Below are positions 18,951 through 27,591 of a stretch of DNA of 64,000 bases, piece by piece. Positions within the stretch are counted from its first letter, which is position 1; each line of letters starts with the position of its first letter. The notes below the pieces were generated by a model. It was given only the letters and a program-made list of their open reading frames with translations, was not told the DNA's origin and made no database searches. The position numbers were made by a program, and so were the translations under genes. Location: the NCBI RefSeq assembly GCF_041224595.1, contig NZ_JBGFGN010000129.1:62001-126000 (forward strand), in the 5' to 3' direction. The DNA comes from Donghicola sp041224595. GTDB taxonomy: Bacteria > Pseudomonadota > Alphaproteobacteria > Rhodobacterales > Rhodobacteraceae.

Positions 18951-18959
18951 TGTCTGATC

Positions 18960-19340
18960 CTATGCGTTAGGCTTACGCTGAGGGGCGCCGCTGGCCATGT
19001 CTGTTCCCATGTAAGGCTTCTCGGCGGTCTTCCACGCGCCAAAGCCGCCGCCCATGTGTGCAATTGGGGTCATGCCAGCGTCCAGCGCGGCGCGCGCCAC
19101 CTTTTCGCTCCGCATACCGGATCCGCAATGGAATACGATCCGCTTGCCGTCCTGAGTCGGCAGCTTCTTGGCATCGAAGAAGGCCATCGGCATCAGCAAA
19201 GCGCCTTCGACATGTTCGAACATGTATTCCTGCGGGGTGCGTACATCGATCAGAACAATTTCGTTCTTATCGAAGGCGGCTTGCACCTCGTCCACGGTCC
19301 ACGTTTCGAGAACGCCGTTTTCAGTATTTTCGGTTTGCAT
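18960..19340 (-). CDS. Single-domain rhodanese-like sulfurtransferase
   Basis: This 126-residue protein carries one rhodanese domain, with the DVRTPQEYMFEHVEGA segment near residue 33 and the active-site Cys in VFHCGSGMRSEKVA near residue 73. It is expected to accept or donate sulfane sulfur. It follows the metallo-hydrolase gene after 13 bases on the same strand, and a persulfide dioxygenase with a rhodanese is a recurrent pair in sulfide detoxification. The ATG at 19340 follows AAGGACTGACC; the frame is open further upstream but only across the end of the preceding gene. Confidence 0.92.
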   Translation of the reverse strand: MQTENTENGVLETWTVDEVQAAFDKNEIVLIDVRTPQEYMFEHVEGALLMPMAFFDAKKLPTQDGKRIVFHCGSGMRSEKVARAALDAGMTPIAHMGGGFGAWKTAEKPYMGTDMASGAPQRKPNA

Positions 19341-19353
19341 GGTCAGTCCTTGC

Positions 19354-20250
19354 TTAGAAGTAGTTCGCTGGAATTTTAAAGTACTGGCGCCCGTCATCTT
19401 CGGGCGGCAATAAGCGGCCGCCGCGCAGGTTGACCTGCAGAGCGTACATCATCTGGGTCGGCAAGCTGAGCGTTGCGTCCCGCTCGTCGCGCACCTTCCG
19501 GTATTCGGTTTCGGTCACGCCTCCGCTCAGGTGTTTGTTGTTGGCCTTGTGCTCAGCAACCGTCGCTTCCCATGCGGGGTCTTCACGATCGCCTACGGGC
19601 GGGTAGTCATGGCCGATGTACAGACGGGTGTCGTCTGGTAGCGCCAGAATGGCCTGGAGCGAGTCCCACAGATCTTTGGACGATCCACCGGGGAAGTCTG
19701 CGCGGCTTGTCCCGCTATCGGGGTACATGAACGTGTCATGCACAAAGGCCGCATCGCCCACGATATACGTGATGGACCCCAGCGTATGGCCGGGGGACAG
19801 CATGACGCGGACATCCAGATTACCGATCTTGAAGGTGTCGCCATCTGCAAACAGATGGTCAAAGTCCCGCTCGGGATCAAAGGCATCGGGCAAGTTGTAA
19901 TACTCGGCCCACAGCTTAGCGATGTCGCGAGTTTTCTCGCCAATCGCGGTCTGCACGCCTGTCTGCTCTTTGAGCCAAGCAGAGGCCATTAGGTGGTCGG
20001 CGTGTGGGTGCGTGTCTAGGATCCACTCCAGCGTCAGGCCGTTCGCTTCGATATAGTCTAGTGCGGTCTGTGCGCTGCTGGTCGAGGTGCGGGCGTGGGC
20101 GGGGTCGAAATCCAGAACCGTGTCGATCACGGCGCATTTCTTGGTCGCTTCGTCGATACAGATGTATTGAACCGAGCCCGTGACCTTTTCGTAAAAGCCG
20201 ACAACCTTGGGGCTGTTCGGGCCGTTCGACGGACTCTCGCGGGTAAACAT
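19354..20250 (-). CDS. Metallo-beta-lactamase-fold hydrolase, persulfide dioxygenase-like
   Basis: This 298-residue protein has the metal motif THPHADHLMA near residue 80, a second metal His in SPGHTLGS, an Asp in FVHDTFMYPD, and a final His in YIGHDYPP. This pattern fits the ETHE1/Blh subgroup that oxidises glutathione persulfide to sulfite with a single iron; other MBL-fold thioesterases are possible. Its partner rhodanese, the upstream sulfurtransferase gene, and the sulfide-repressor-type palindrome 24 bases before its ATG all support a persulfide role. The ribosome site AGGAGG lies inside one arm of a 9-bp inverted repeat. Confidence 0.88.
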   Translation of the reverse strand: MFTRESPSNGPNSPKVVGFYEKVTGSVQYICIDEATKKCAVIDTVLDFDPAHARTSTSSAQTALDYIEANGLTLEWILDTHPHADHLMASAWLKEQTGVQTAIGEKTRDIAKLWAEYYNLPDAFDPERDFDHLFADGDTFKIGNLDVRVMLSPGHTLGSITYIVGDAAFVHDTFMYPDSGTSRADFPGGSSKDLWDSLQAILALPDDTRLYIGHDYPPVGDREDPAWEATVAEHKANNKHLSGGVTETEYRKVRDERDATLSLPTQMMYALQVNLRGGRLLPPEDDGRQYFKIPANYF

Positions 20251-20317
20251 GGGAACCTCCTGACATGTGCTTCATGCATTCAGATAATGGAATGCATTCC
20301 GCAACCAAGAGGTTCCC
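20251..20317 (-). promoter_or_regulatory. Inverted repeat that can mask the ribosome site of the persulfide gene
   Basis: GGGAACCTC (20251-20259) and GAGGTTCCC (20309-20317) are a perfect 9-bp inverted repeat. In the minus-strand mRNA the arm nearest the ATG contains the ribosome site, so RNA reading through from the aminotransferase gene could fold and hide it. RNA started at the local promoter would lack the other arm. Confidence 0.5.
20274..20297. promoter_or_regulatory. SqrR/BigR-type operator palindrome
   Basis: ATGCATTC, eight bases, GAATGCAT form a perfect 8-bp inverted repeat. The core ATTC-N8-GAAT is the pattern known for SqrR/BigR sulfide-responsive ArsR-family repressors in Rhodobacter and relatives. 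It overlaps the likely -10 region of the promoter for the persulfide dioxygenase-like gene. The repressor gene is not in the window. Confidence 0.75.
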
Positions 20318-20326
20318 AATAATTTT

Positions 20327-21511
20327 TTAGCCGCCAGCTTTGATGATCGCGTCAGCGAGCAAAGGCACGGTGGTTTTGTTCAGGCCGGCGATGTTGATAC
20401 GCGAGTCGCCAACCATATAGATTCCGAAGTCTGCTTTGATCTTCTCGACGATCTCGGGCGAGAGGCCCAGACGCGAGAACATGCCGCGGTGACGCGCCAC
20501 GAAGTCAAAGCGATCCGAGTTCGACAAACGCTTCAGTTCGTTGGCCAGCTGTTCGCGCAGCCCCAGCATCGACAGACGGACTTCTTCCAGCTCTGTCTGC
20601 CATTCGGTACGCAGGGTGTCGTCTGTCAGAACCATGGTCACCAGACGCGCACCGTGATCGGGCGGGAAGCTGAAGTTCTGGCGGTTCAGGAAGGCCAGAG
20701 TGCCTTGGGTCACAGGAGTCTGCGCTGCAGTTTCCGAGATCGCCATCAGGCAGCCGGTCCGCTCGCGGTACACACCGAAGTTCTTGGAGCACGAGGCTGC
20801 GATGATGGTCTCGGGGCAGCTCTTGGCAACCAGACGGGTGACGGCTGCGTCCTCTTCCAGACCGTCACCAAAGCCCTGATAGGCGATGTCGATCATGGGA
20901 ACAGCGCCAACTTCGTTCAGCTTGTCCACGACGGTCTGGAACTGGTCCAGAGTCAGGTTCGCGCCGGTCGGGTTGTGGCAGCAGCCGTGCAGCAGGACGA
21001 CGTCGCCCTTTTGCAGCTGGTTCAGGTCTTCCATCATGCTGTCAAAGTTCACCCCGCCCGACTGTTCGTCGAAGTAGCGGTAGGTGACGGTGGGCATGTT
21101 GATGAACTTCAGGATGCTTAGGTGGTTCGGCCACGTGGGGTCCGACACAAAGACGCGGGCGTCGGGGTTGGCCAAACGGATCGCTTCGAAGCCCTGACGG
21201 ACCGCGCCGGTGCCACCGGGGGTCGCAACAGCTGCGATACGGTCACGGGCAACAACACCATCCAGAACCAGATTGATCATCGCGTCCGAGAATGCGGGAT
21301 CACCGGCAAGACCGGTATAGGCTTTGGTTGTCTCAACCTCCCACAGCTGTTTCTCGGCGGTCTTGATTGCGCGCATCACGGGGGTGACGCCCTCGGCGTT
21401 TTTGTAAACGCCGACGCCAAGGTCGATCTTCTGGTCGCGAGGATCCTCGCGGTACGCTGCCATCAGCGCCAGAATTTTATCTGCGGGTTGGGGTTTGAGG
21501 TTGGAAAACAT
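20327..21511 (-). CDS. Class I aromatic/aspartate aminotransferase
   Basis: This 394-residue PLP enzyme matches the AspC/TyrB subgroup (family I gamma). The Schiff-base Lys is in AASCSKNFGVYRERTG, the HGCCHNPTGANLT segment contacts the cofactor, and a C-terminal Arg in GDSRINIAGL binds the substrate carboxylate. Typical activities are aspartate, tyrosine and phenylalanine transamination with 2-oxoglutarate; AspC-type enzymes also transaminate cysteine. Its ATG overlaps the sseA stop (TAATG), so cysteine-to-3-mercaptopyruvate supply for SseA is a reasonable inference. Confidence 0.92.
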   Translation of the reverse strand: MFSNLKPQPADKILALMAAYREDPRDQKIDLGVGVYKNAEGVTPVMRAIKTAEKQLWEVETTKAYTGLAGDPAFSDAMINLVLDGVVARDRIAAVATPGGTGAVRQGFEAIRLANPDARVFVSDPTWPNHLSILKFINMPTVTYRYFDEQSGGVNFDSMMEDLNQLQKGDVVLLHGCCHNPTGANLTLDQFQTVVDKLNEVGAVPMIDIAYQGFGDGLEEDAAVTRLVAKSCPETIIAASCSKNFGVYRERTGCLMAISETAAQTPVTQGTLAFLNRQNFSFPPDHGARLVTMVLTDDTLRTEWQTELEEVRLSMLGLREQLANELKRLSNSDRFDFVARHRGMFSRLGLSPEIVEKIKADFGIYMVGDSRINIAGLNKTTVPLLADAIIKAGG

Positions 21512-22362
21512 TATGCCTCTCCGGTGGCAATAGGAAGGGTGGGGAATGCGCCCCATTCGGCCCAGGAGCCGTCGTACAGGGCATGATCGGTCTTGCCCAT
21601 GTGCTCCATCGCGAGGTTCAGGACGGCTGCGGTCACACCCGAACCGCAGCTGGTGATGACAGGCTTGCTCAGGTCGACGCCTGCTTGTTCGAAGACGGAT
21701 TTCAGCGCGTCGGGCGACTTCATGGTGCCGTCAGCGTTTTGCACGTCCTTGAAAAAGACGTTCCGCGAATTCGGGATGTGGCCGGCGCGCAGACCGGGGC
21801 GGGGTTCTTCGACCTCGCCGCGGAAGCGGTCGGCGGCGCGGGCGTCAACGATCACCCAGTCGCCTAGTTTCGCAGCCGAGGACACCTCGGTCACGTCTTT
21901 GACCATCTGGTTCTGGCGGGTCACGGTCATGTGGCGATCGCGCAGGATGGGGGGTAGGTCTTCGGTCTCGCGGCCTTCTGCGACCCACTTGGGCAGACCG
22001 CCGTCCAGAACGGCAACGTCCATCTTGCCCATCAGGCGGAACAGCCACCATACGCGCGCAGCCGAGAACAGGCCCATGCCGTCATAGACAACGACCTGAT
22101 GGCCGTCGCCCACGCCCATTGCCCGCAGGCGTGACATGAACTTTTCCACGGGGGGCGCCATGTGCGGTAGGTCCGACCGCTGGTCGCTGATTTCGTCGAT
22201 GTCAAAGAAACGGGCGTTTGGGATGTGGCACGCTTCGTACTCTGCCTTGGGGTCGCGGCCCATATTAGGCAGGTACCAAGAAGCATCGATAATGCGCAAA
22301 TCAGGGTCACGCAGGTGCGCAGCCAGCCACTCGGTCGAGACAATCACTTTGGGGTTGTCCAT
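21511..22362 (-). CDS. sseA: 3-mercaptopyruvate sulfurtransferase
   Basis: This 283-residue protein has two rhodanese domains. The N-terminal one lacks a catalytic Cys, and the C-terminal one carries the loop CGSGVTA, the sequence typical of 3-mercaptopyruvate sulfurtransferases rather than thiosulfate rhodaneses. Arg residues in the RPGLRAGHIPNSRN region fit substrate binding. It transfers sulfur from 3-mercaptopyruvate to thiols or thioredoxin. It is the first gene of a two-gene operon with the aminotransferase, directly upstream of the persulfide-handling pair. Confidence 0.94.
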   Translation of the reverse strand: MDNPKVIVSTEWLAAHLRDPDLRIIDASWYLPNMGRDPKAEYEACHIPNARFFDIDEISDQRSDLPHMAPPVEKFMSRLRAMGVGDGHQVVVYDGMGLFSAARVWWLFRLMGKMDVAVLDGGLPKWVAEGRETEDLPPILRDRHMTVTRQNQMVKDVTEVSSAAKLGDWVIVDARAADRFRGEVEEPRPGLRAGHIPNSRNVFFKDVQNADGTMKSPDALKSVFEQAGVDLSKPVITSCGSGVTAAVLNLAMEHMGKTDHALYDGSWAEWGAFPTLPIATGEA

Positions 22363-22503
22363 ACCTCACCCTCCCTCAGAAGACAGCGATCCTAGAAAAT
22401 ACGGTGTTCTGTAACGCGTGGCAGGGGTCTGCTGCAAGCACCGAAGGGGGCAGACCAGACCGAAAAGGCCCCGTTTTTCCACAGTTTCGCGTGATGGCAG
22501 GTA

Positions 22504-22986
22504 TCAACCGTTCTGTTTCAGCAAACGGCTCTTCTGGCGATTCCAGTCGCGTTTCGCCTCTGTGGCGCGTTTGTCGACGTTCTTCTTACCCTTGGCGATC
22601 CCGATTTTGAGCTTCGCGATGCCACGGTGGTTGAAGTACATCACCAGCGGAACAAGCGTCATGCCCTTGCGCTGTGTCAGATTCCATAGATCGGCCATTT
22701 CCTTGCGCGAGACCAGCAATTTGCGGCGGCGCCGCTCTTCGTGACCCCAAGTCTTTGCCTGCTCATAGGGGGCGACATAGCTGTTGATCAACCACAACTC
22801 GCCATCTTCGACGCTGGCATAGCTTTCAGCGATATTTGAGCCACCTTGGCGCAGGGATTTCACCTCGGACCCATACAGTTGAAGACCGCATTCTATGTCA
22901 TTCTCGATGGCATAGTCGTAGCGGGCACGCCGGTTTTCGGCGATGACTTTGTAGTTCGGGTCAGATTTGGTTTGTTTATTGGCCAT
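22504..22986 (-). CDS. smpB: SsrA-binding protein (trans-translation)
   Basis: This 160-residue RNA-binding protein escorts tmRNA to stalled ribosomes. The family core is obvious: VIAENRRARYDYAIENDIECGL near residue 14, LQLYGSEVKSLRQG near 33, and the basic C-terminal tail ending KRDWNRQKSRLLKQNG, which reads the empty mRNA channel. The tmRNA gene is not nearby. It stands alone on the minus strand, divergent from rluE. Confidence 0.97.
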   Translation of the reverse strand: MANKQTKSDPNYKVIAENRRARYDYAIENDIECGLQLYGSEVKSLRQGGSNIAESYASVEDGELWLINSYVAPYEQAKTWGHEERRRRKLLVSRKEMADLWNLTQRKGMTLVPLVMYFNHRGIAKLKIGIAKGKKNVDKRATEAKRDWNRQKSRLLKQNG

Positions 22987-23108
22987 GGTCGCGTTGTGTT
23001 ACAGGGGTCTTGAGGGGCTGTCCACTCTTGGGAATGGGCATATGGGGCCTAACGCGCGAAATCCAAGAAGCGTTGCATGGCCGCGTTCCCCGCTGTAGGC
23101 CAAATTCC

Positions 23109-23672
23109 ATGACGCGCTTGATCTTGTTCAACAAACCCTATGACGTTCTGACCCAATTCACCGATCGCGGAAATGCGGACGGCCCAAGGGCAACGCTGTC
23201 CGACTACATTCGAGTGCCGGGGGTGTATCCCGCGGGGCGACTGGATCGAGACAGCGAAGGGCTGCTCTTGCTGACCAACAACGGCAAGCTGCAGGCGCGG
23301 ATCAGCAACCCTAAGAACAAGATGCCCAAGACCTATTGGGCGCAGGTCGAGGGCATCCCCGATGCAGCCGCCATCGCCGCCCTGCGCAAAGGGGTCGAGC
23401 TGAAGGATGGCCTGACCCGCCCCGCGCAATGCGAACTGATGGACGAACCCGAAGGCCTGTGGGAGCGCAACCCGCCGATTCGCGTGCGCAAGTCCGTGCC
23501 CGATAGCTGGATCGCACTGACGATCACCGAGGGTAAAAACCGGCAGGTCAGACGCATGACAGCCGCAGTGGGGCATCCCACACTGCGGCTGATCAGGGCA
23601 AAAGTCGGTGAATGGTCTTTGGAAGGGCTCGCGCCGGGTGAGTGGCGCGAGGCAGTGGCCCAAAAACGTTAG
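23109..23672 (+). CDS. rluE: 23S rRNA pseudouridine synthase RluE-type
   Basis: This 187-residue enzyme is a RsuA-family pseudouridine synthase without an S4 domain. The catalytic Asp is in AGRLDRDSEGLLLLTNNG, and other family blocks are ILFNKPYDVL and EGKNRQVRRMTAAVGHPTLRLIR. Overall similarity is to E. coli RluE, which modifies U2457 of 23S rRNA. The ATG at 23109 gives the family length; the frame is open 99 bases upstream but without a ribosome site. Its stop codon overlaps the end of the convergent dapA gene. Confidence 0.93.
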   Translation: MTRLILFNKPYDVLTQFTDRGNADGPRATLSDYIRVPGVYPAGRLDRDSEGLLLLTNNGKLQARISNPKNKMPKTYWAQVEGIPDAAAIAALRKGVELKDGLTRPAQCELMDEPEGLWERNPPIRVRKSVPDSWIALTITEGKNRQVRRMTAAVGHPTLRLIRAKVGEWSLEGLAPGEWREAVAQKR

Positions 23673-24541
23673 ATCAGTTCGGCGTGTGCCATCGCCATGT
23701 CGATCTTGGCGCGGGTTTCTCCGCTGATCGGCAGCAGGGGCAGGCGGACTTCTTCGTCGCACAGACCCAGACGGGACATCGCGTATTTCGCGCCCGAAAC
23801 GCCCGGCTCGATAAAGATCGCCTCGTGCAGGGGCATCAGCTTGTCCTGATACTCCAGCGCTTTGGCGTAATCACCTGCCAGTGTCGCCTCTTGGAACTCC
23901 GAGCACAGCTTTGGCGCGACGTTTGCGGTGACCGAGATCGCGCCGACGCCGCCATGTGCGTTGAAGCCAAGCGCAGTCGCATCTTCGCCCGACAGCTGGC
24001 AGAAGTCCGCACCGCAAGACGCGCGCTGCTTGCTGACGCGGCTGATGTCGCCGGTTGCATCTTTGACGCCAATGATGCGCGGCAACTTGGCCAGTTCACC
24101 CATGGTTGCGGGGCTCATATCGATGACCGAGCGGCCGGGAATATTGTAGATCACGATCGGCAGCGCGCAGGCTTCGTGCAGGGCGGTGAAGTGTGCGATC
24201 ATGCCCGCTTGGGTCGGCTTGTTGTAGTAGGGGGTCACAACCAGAACCGCATCCGCACCAACCGATTCGGCGTGCTGGACCAGACGAATTCCTTCGCGGG
24301 TGTTGTTGCTGCCCGCGCCTGCGATCACGGGGATGCGGCCAGCGGCGGCTTTGACCACCTCTTCAATGACGGTTTCGTGCTCTTCGTGGCTCAGGGTCGG
24401 GCTCTCGCCGGTGGTTCCGACGGGCACCAGACCGTGGCTGCCCTGATCAACGTGCCAGTCGACAAGTTTCTTCAAGGTCTCCATATCCAGCTCGCCGTTC
24501 TTGAACGGCGTGACTAGGGCAGGAATAGAACCTTTGAACAT
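23669..24541 (-). CDS. dapA: 4-hydroxy-tetrahydrodipicolinate synthase
   Basis: This 290-residue TIM-barrel aldolase condenses pyruvate with aspartate semialdehyde, the first step specific to lysine/diaminopimelate synthesis. The N-terminal MFKGSIPALVTPFKNG, the GTTGESPTLSHEEH substrate loop, the Tyr in YYNKPTQAGM, and the Schiff-base Lys in IGVKDATGD near residue 162 are all in place. The ATG at 24541 was chosen over a much longer open frame because it starts exactly at the family N-terminus. Confidence 0.96.
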   Translation of the reverse strand: MFKGSIPALVTPFKNGELDMETLKKLVDWHVDQGSHGLVPVGTTGESPTLSHEEHETVIEEVVKAAAGRIPVIAGAGSNNTREGIRLVQHAESVGADAVLVVTPYYNKPTQAGMIAHFTALHEACALPIVIYNIPGRSVIDMSPATMGELAKLPRIIGVKDATGDISRVSKQRASCGADFCQLSGEDATALGFNAHGGVGAISVTANVAPKLCSEFQEATLAGDYAKALEYQDKLMPLHEAIFIEPGVSGAKYAMSRLGLCDEEVRLPLLPISGETRAKIDMAMAHAELI

Positions 24542-24667
24542 GACACGCTCCTTTAGAATAATCGTGCGGACCCACTGCGGGCTGCATCTGTGCAGCGCCC
24601 CATACCAAGGCGACGTGGCCTTGCCAAGTTTGTGAATTGCGAACAGGCCGATCACTGGTAGGTTTAA

Positions 24668-26638
24668 ATGAAAAAGTGGCTGAGCAGCATGACCCATATC
24701 TTGAAACGCTGGTGGACCGGTGCCGTTTTTTGCGCGGCTCTGATCCCGACTGTTGCGCTGGCGGACTTGCGTCCGCCGCACACCATGGACCTTGCTTTGG
24801 ATGCGGTCCGCGCCAAAGATTGGTCCAGCGCACTGACCCTTGCCCAAAAGGACGGACAGGTCGGGACGGATATTGTCCTGTGGCATTACCTGCGGTCTGG
24901 CGAAGGTAATGCGGATCTGGTGCTGGACTTTTTGGGGCGTCGATCTGATTGGCCGGGCATTCCCCTGCTGAAGAAGCGCACTGAAGAAATCATCGCAGAT
25001 CAGGCTGACGCTGCTCAAACCTTGCAGTTTTTTCAATCACATACCCCTGAGACAGGCGTCGGTGCACTGGCCTATGCGGCAGCTTTGACAGCCTCGGGGG
25101 ATCGCGCGTCGGCGGATGCTGTATTGGTGCGCGCTTGGCTCACGCTGGATATGGATGCAGAGGCGCATGACGCGTTTCTCGAGCGGTACGCAGACCTATT
25201 AGGTCAGTATCACACGGCACGGATGAACATGCTGCTTTGGGAAGGTGCCTATCCCGAAGCAGGGCGGATGATGGCGCTGGTGTCCGAGGATTGGCGCGCT
25301 CTCGCAGCTGCGCGAATCGCGCTGCAGACGGACAAAGGCGACGTGGATGCCCTGATCGCCGCAGTGCCCAACCGGTTAGGTGGAGATGCCGGTCTGAGCC
25401 ATGATCGTTTCAAATGGCGATTCGACAAGAATTACACCGACAGTGCCCGTGACCTGTTGCTTGAGCGGTCAGAGCGAGTCGAATTGCTAGGTCAGCCTGA
25501 AAACTGGGCCTATCTGCGCCGTGTTCTTGTGCGCCGCGAATTGCGCGAGGGGACGCCTTCGGTCGCATATCGTCTGGCGTCCAGCCACCATCTGACCGGT
25601 GGGTCGAACTGGGCGGATCTGGAGTGGCTCGCGGGGTACGTTGCCCTGCGCTACCTGCAGGATCCCGCCAAGGCACTCGAGCACTTCAAAGCGCTAGCCA
25701 TGAACGTCGATAGCCCGATTTCCAAGGGACGGGCAGGGTACTGGATTGGCCGCGCCTACGAGGCGCTGGGGGATATGACCGCCGCGCAGCTTGCTTTCGA
25801 AACGGCGGGTACACAGCAGACGAGCTTCTATGGACTACTGGCGGCGGAACGTGCTGGTCTGCCGTTTGATGAAGCTTTGGCCGGTGGTCCGATTGATCCT
25901 AACTGGACCAGCTCGGCCTTTGTTGGCTCGTCTCTATTCGAGGCAGCGAGTGTATTGATCGCGGCGAACGAGCGGTCTTTGGCTGAACGGTTCGTGATTC
26001 AGATGGCCGAGACACTGTCCGAGCAGGAGCTGGTCGCTCTTGGGGATGCGATGCTCGCAATGAACGAGCCCCATCTGGCTGTGATGGCGGGCAAAGAGGC
26101 AGCGTCGCGCGGGATCGTGCTGCCGCGGGCCTATTATGCGCTGCACCCGATAGCGAAGCGATCGCTGGATATTTCGCCCGAGTGGGCGTTGGCGATTGCA
26201 CGGCGCGAGAGCGAGTTTGATCCTTGGGTGGTTAGCCCTGTGGGTGCGCGTGGCTTAATGCAACTGATGCCGCGCACCGCACAGGCAATGGCAGAGGTCA
26301 AAGGCGTGCCCTTCCGCGAGCGTGCGCTGCTGTCCGAGCCTAATTATAACGCGACGCTGGGGGCTGCTTATCTGGCAAAGCTATCGCGAGACTTTGGGAA
26401 CAATCCGATGTTCATGGCAGCGGGCTATAACGCAGGTCCAAGTCGTCCGGCTCGGTGGATTGAACTGTTTGGTGATCCAAGAGCTGGGGCGATTGATGTG
26501 GTGGACTGGGTAGAGATGATCCCCTTCAACGAGACGCGGAACTACGTGATGCGCGTGACCGAAAGTCTGCCGATCTATCGCGCGCGGTTGGGCAAAGAGC
26601 CTTTGCCGATCCCGTTCAGTCAGGAACTCGCGCAATGA
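24668..26638 (+). CDS. slt: Soluble lytic murein transglycosylase
   Basis: This 656-residue periplasmic enzyme cleaves glycan strands of peptidoglycan. A signal peptide ends near VALA, a long alpha-helical superhelix (TPR-like) occupies most of the protein, and the catalytic SLT domain is at the C-terminus. The catalytic Glu is near residue 514 in ARRESEFDPW, followed by GARGLMQLMP and the AAGYNAGPSRP motif. It is divergent from dapA and ends at a hairpin terminator, then a copy of the dispersed GAGTATTT repeat. Confidence 0.94.
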   Translation: MKKWLSSMTHILKRWWTGAVFCAALIPTVALADLRPPHTMDLALDAVRAKDWSSALTLAQKDGQVGTDIVLWHYLRSGEGNADLVLDFLGRRSDWPGIPLLKKRTEEIIADQADAAQTLQFFQSHTPETGVGALAYAAALTASGDRASADAVLVRAWLTLDMDAEAHDAFLERYADLLGQYHTARMNMLLWEGAYPEAGRMMALVSEDWRALAAARIALQTDKGDVDALIAAVPNRLGGDAGLSHDRFKWRFDKNYTDSARDLLLERSERVELLGQPENWAYLRRVLVRRELREGTPSVAYRLASSHHLTGGSNWADLEWLAGYVALRYLQDPAKALEHFKALAMNVDSPISKGRAGYWIGRAYEALGDMTAAQLAFETAGTQQTSFYGLLAAERAGLPFDEALAGGPIDPNWTSSAFVGSSLFEAASVLIAANERSLAERFVIQMAETLSEQELVALGDAMLAMNEPHLAVMAGKEAASRGIVLPRAYYALHPIAKRSLDISPEWALAIARRESEFDPWVVSPVGARGLMQLMPRTAQAMAEVKGVPFRERALLSEPNYNATLGAAYLAKLSRDFGNNPMFMAAGYNAGPSRPARWIELFGDPRAGAIDVVDWVEMIPFNETRNYVMRVTESLPIYRARLGKEPLPIPFSQELAQ

Positions 26639-26651
26639 GTTGGTAAAATGA

Positions 26652-26682
26652 GAGCGGCCCAAAGGCCGCTCGCTTTGTTTTT
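26652..26682 (+). terminator. Intrinsic terminator after slt
   Basis: GAGCGGCC (26652-26659) pairs with GGCCGCTC (26664-26671) around a CAAA loop, followed by GCTTTGTTTTT. Confidence 0.88.
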
Positions 26683-26688
26683 GAATTT

Positions 26689-26710
26689 GAGTATTTGGGG
26701 CAAAAAGAAG
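26689..26710 (+). repeat. Dispersed GAGTATTT...GAAG repeat, copy 1
   Basis: GAGTATTT, then GGGG, then CAAAAAGAAG. It lies between the convergent slt and DMT-transporter genes, six bases from the latter's stop codon. Confidence 0.7.
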
Positions 26711-26715
26711 CTGGG

Positions 26716-27591
26716 TTAACCCTTTTGTGCCTGCTGTTGTGCCCGCCAGAGGGTGAAGAGCCCTGCGCATAGGATGATTGCGACTCCGATGGCGACGTTC
26801 AGGCGGATGGTTTCGCCGAACACCAGAATGCCGAGGGTCGAGGCAAAGACGAGTTGCAGGTAGGCAAAGGGCTGGACCGAGCTTGCTTCGGCGACCTCGT
26901 AGACTTTGATCAGAGTATAGTGGCCTGCTGCCCCTGTTAGGCAAAGCGTGATCATCCAGCCCCAATCTGGCGCTGTCATCGGTTCCCAGAACCAGATGCC
27001 GATCGCGGTCATTGCAACCGCGCCAGTCGTGCCAGTCCAGAAGAAGCTGGTCGCCGAACTGTCTTTGCGCGCGACATAGCGGGTCAGCAGACCATACAGC
27101 GCGAACATCAAGGCAGCGGCCAGAGGGATGAGAGCGTAAGGAGAAAAAACGCCGAAGCCGGGCTCTAGAATGATGAGCACGCCGACAAAGCCGATGGCGA
27201 TGGCCAACCAGCGGCGCCATCCGACGGATTCGCCTAGTACGGGGCCAGAGAGGGCCGCGACCAGCAGTGGGTAGGTGGCGAAGACGGCGTGGCTTTCTAC
27301 GAGGCCGAGGTAGACGAAGCCCGTGACCATGACGCAGATTTCGAACGCGAGGAGAAGACCGCGGAAGCCTTGGACCAGAGGCTGGCTGGTAGCGGCAGCC
27401 GCGCGAAGGCCGCCTGCTTTGCGGGTCGCGATGGTGATCACGAAGGCGGCAAAGAACCAGTAGCGGATCATAACGACCATAAAGACGCTGTAGTTTTCCG
27501 CTAAGTGGCGCGACAGGCCATCCTGCACCGCAAAGATAAAGGTGGTCAGGACCATCAGTGCGATGCCGAGGCGGGTGTTTTGCTGTGTCAT
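26716..27591 (-). CDS. DMT-superfamily (EamA) transporter
   Basis: This 291-residue membrane protein has ten hydrophobic segments arranged as two EamA repeats of five helices. The second repeat contains the SSVQPFAYLQLVFASTLGILVFGE signature region (residues about 225-250). Members export small metabolites or drugs; the substrate is unknown. The stop of the mnmD gene's coding frame and the start of this gene overlap in the form ATGA, so the two are probably one transcript. Confidence 0.88.
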   Translation of the reverse strand: MTQQNTRLGIALMVLTTFIFAVQDGLSRHLAENYSVFMVVMIRYWFFAAFVITIATRKAGGLRAAAATSQPLVQGFRGLLLAFEICVMVTGFVYLGLVESHAVFATYPLLVAALSGPVLGESVGWRRWLAIAIGFVGVLIILEPGFGVFSPYALIPLAAALMFALYGLLTRYVARKDSSATSFFWTGTTGAVAMTAIGIWFWEPMTAPDWGWMITLCLTGAAGHYTLIKVYEVAEASSVQPFAYLQLVFASTLGILVFGETIRLNVAIGVAIILCAGLFTLWRAQQQAQKG

